DNA of 64,000 nucleotides, taken from JACVRW01 sp963728155 (GTDB lineage Bacteria; Actinomycetota; Thermoleophilia; Solirubrobacterales; Thermoleophilaceae). The stretch is from assembly GCA_963728155.1 (NCBI GenBank), contig CAVSJF010000007.1, positions 186,001 through 250,000 of the forward strand, written 5' to 3'. A model generated the notes under the pieces. It made no database searches and was not told the DNA's origin. It was given only the letters and a program-made list of their open reading frames with translations. The position numbers were made by a program, and so were the translations under genes. Each line of letters begins with the position of its first letter. Positions within the stretch are counted from its first letter, which is position 1. Below, piece by piece: positions 63,097-64,000 of this stretch.

Positions 63097-64000
63097 GCGA
63101 TCGCCGGCGCTTCCGGCAGCTGCTCGAGAGCGGCCTCCATCTCGCTCTCGGAGAACTCGATGTCCTCGAGCGTGCCCGCCAGGTAGGCGTCGTACGCGGT
63201 CATGTCGAAATGCCCGTGACCGCAGAGGTTGAAGAGGATCGTCCGCTCCTCGCCCGCCTGCTTGGCCGCCTCGGCCTCGTCGATCACCGCCCGGATGGCG
63301 TGGGCGGGCTCGGGCGCGGGCAGGATCGCCTCCGTGCGCGCGAAGCGGACGGCGGCGGCGAAGGTCTCGTTCTGCTTGTAGGAGCGCGCCTCCACCAGCC
63401 CGTGCTTCACGAGGCCGCACACCATCGGCGAGCCGCCGTGGTAGCGCAACCCGCCCGCGTGCACCGGCGCCGGCACGAAGTCGTGGCCGAGCGTGTACAT
63501 CGGCATGAGTGGGGTGAGCCCGACGGTGTCTCCGAAGTCGTAGCCGTACGCGCCGCGCGTGAGCGTGGGGCAGGCCGCGGGCTCGGCGGCGACGAAGCGC
63601 GTCCGCGCCTCGCCGCGTAGCACGCGGCGGACGTAGGGAAACGCGAGTCCGGCGAAGTTCGAGCCGCCGCCCACGCAGCCCACGACCACGTCGGGCTCGG
63701 CATCGGCCATCTCCATCTGGGCCATCGCCTCCTGGCCGATCACGGTCTGGTGCAGGCACACGTGGTTGAGCACCGAGCCCAGCGAGTAGTTCGAGCTCTC
63801 GGCCTGCGCCGCCACCTCCACCGCCTCTGAGATGGCGATGCCGAGCGAGCCGGTGGTGTGCTCGGCCTGGGCGCGGCCGGAGTCGGTGGTGTCGCTCGGC
63901 GAGCGGATGACCTCGGCGCCCCAGGTCTCCATCATGGCCCGGCGGTAGGGCTTCTGGTCGTAGCTGGCGCCGACCATGTAGACCAGGCAGTCGAGCCCGA
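63093..64000 (-). CDS. TrpB2-like pyridoxal-phosphate enzyme (partial, cut by window edge)
   Basis: C-terminal about 300 residues visible; the N-terminus with the PLP Lys lies outside the window. Motifs: YDQKPYRRAMMETWGAEVIR, SLGIAISEAVEVAAQ, GCVGGGSNFAGLAFPYVRRV (phosphate-binding GGGSN), RFVAAEPAACPTLTRGAYGY and LVEARSYKQNETFAAAVRFA. These match TrpB2/TrpB-like enzymes that lack a TrpA partner and often use other indole sources. Frame is open to the edge. Overlaps the CapA stop by 4 bp, convergent. Confidence 0.92.
   Translation of the reverse strand, partial: GLDCLVYMVGASYDQKPYRRAMMETWGAEVIRSPSDTTDSGRAQAEHTTGSLGIAISEAVEVAAQAESSNYSLGSVLNHVCLHQTVIGQEAMAQMEMADAEPDVVVGCVGGGSNFAGLAFPYVRRVLRGEARTRFVAAEPAACPTLTRGAYGYDFGDTVGLTPLMPMYTLGHDFVPAPVHAGGLRYHGGSPMVCGLVKHGLVEARSYKQNETFAAAVRFARTEAILPAPEPAHAIRAVIDEAEAAKQAGEERTILFNLCGHGHFDMTAYDAYLAGTLEDIEFSESEMEAALEQLPEAPAIA

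Overview
This window is GC-rich, close-packed bacterial DNA from an actinobacterium. The best fit is Actinomycetota, probably class Thermoleophilia (Solirubrobacterales-like). That placement is inference. It rests on the E2/E1 fusion 2-oxoglutarate dehydrogenase, the many GTG starts, the paired dynamin-like GTPases, the ECF sigma/RskA-type anti-sigma pairs and the leaderless promoter style (TANNNT about 7 nt before the start codon). There is no rRNA, CRISPR array, prophage or insertion sequence. One tRNA (Asp-GTC) is present. The window reads as ordinary chromosome. Nearly half of the protein genes carry one to four apparent single-base frameshifts with good family similarity on both sides. 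I read most of these as uncorrected sequencing indels, not as decay, and annotate the genes across the shifts.

Layout. 1-5.4 kb: phosphate uptake, pstSCAB on the minus strand with a PhoB-like regulator pair and two four-unit 11-nt direct-repeat arrays resembling PHO boxes, then a PHP-type phosphatase. 5.4-9.7 kb: a cupredoxin coupled to a polytopic membrane protein, polyphosphate kinase 2 and a secreted beta-propeller protein. 9.7-14 kb: ArsR and LuxR regulators, a methyltransferase and a cupin. 14-22 kb: secreted and lipoproteins, a flavin oxidoreductase, tRNA-Asp, a homocysteine methyltransferase-like protein, a ferritin-like protein, a 31-residue Cys-rich protein, an isochorismatase, a gamma-carbonic-anhydrase-like protein and an SDR. 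22-26.6 kb: a very long Kgd-type protein with its own two lipoyl domains. 26.6-33.4 kb: an AGPS-like flavoenzyme with an MBL hydrolase, two tandem dynamin-like GTPases, and metF.

33.4-37.7 kb: an ECF sigma/anti-sigma pair, moaA with two coupled unknown genes, and an HD-domain protein. 37.7-44.6 kb: a ScyD/ScyE-like protein, citrate synthase, small membrane proteins, a PA-domain M28 peptidase and a PfkB kinase. 44.7-51.9 kb: quinone oxidoreductase, an AbiEi/DUF559 protein, a DEAD-box helicase to cyclophilin to thioredoxin-like to redoxin operon, two HAD hydrolases and an APH-type phosphotransferase. 52-58.2 kb: cupredoxin, MFS transporter, RpiB, Fpg, AraC regulator and a second ECF/RskA module with a cupredoxin lipoprotein. 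58.3-64 kb: methyltransferase, flippase-like protein, CBS pair, membrane protein, CapA-like protein and a TrpB2-like enzyme cut by the window edge.

The most interesting signals are regulatory. (1) Direct-repeat operators at pstS and at the regulator pair imply an autoregulated Pho circuit. (2) TANNNT boxes sit 6-8 nt before start codons throughout. At three divergent gene pairs only 22-25 bp separate the two start codons and the two -10 boxes overlap on opposite strands.
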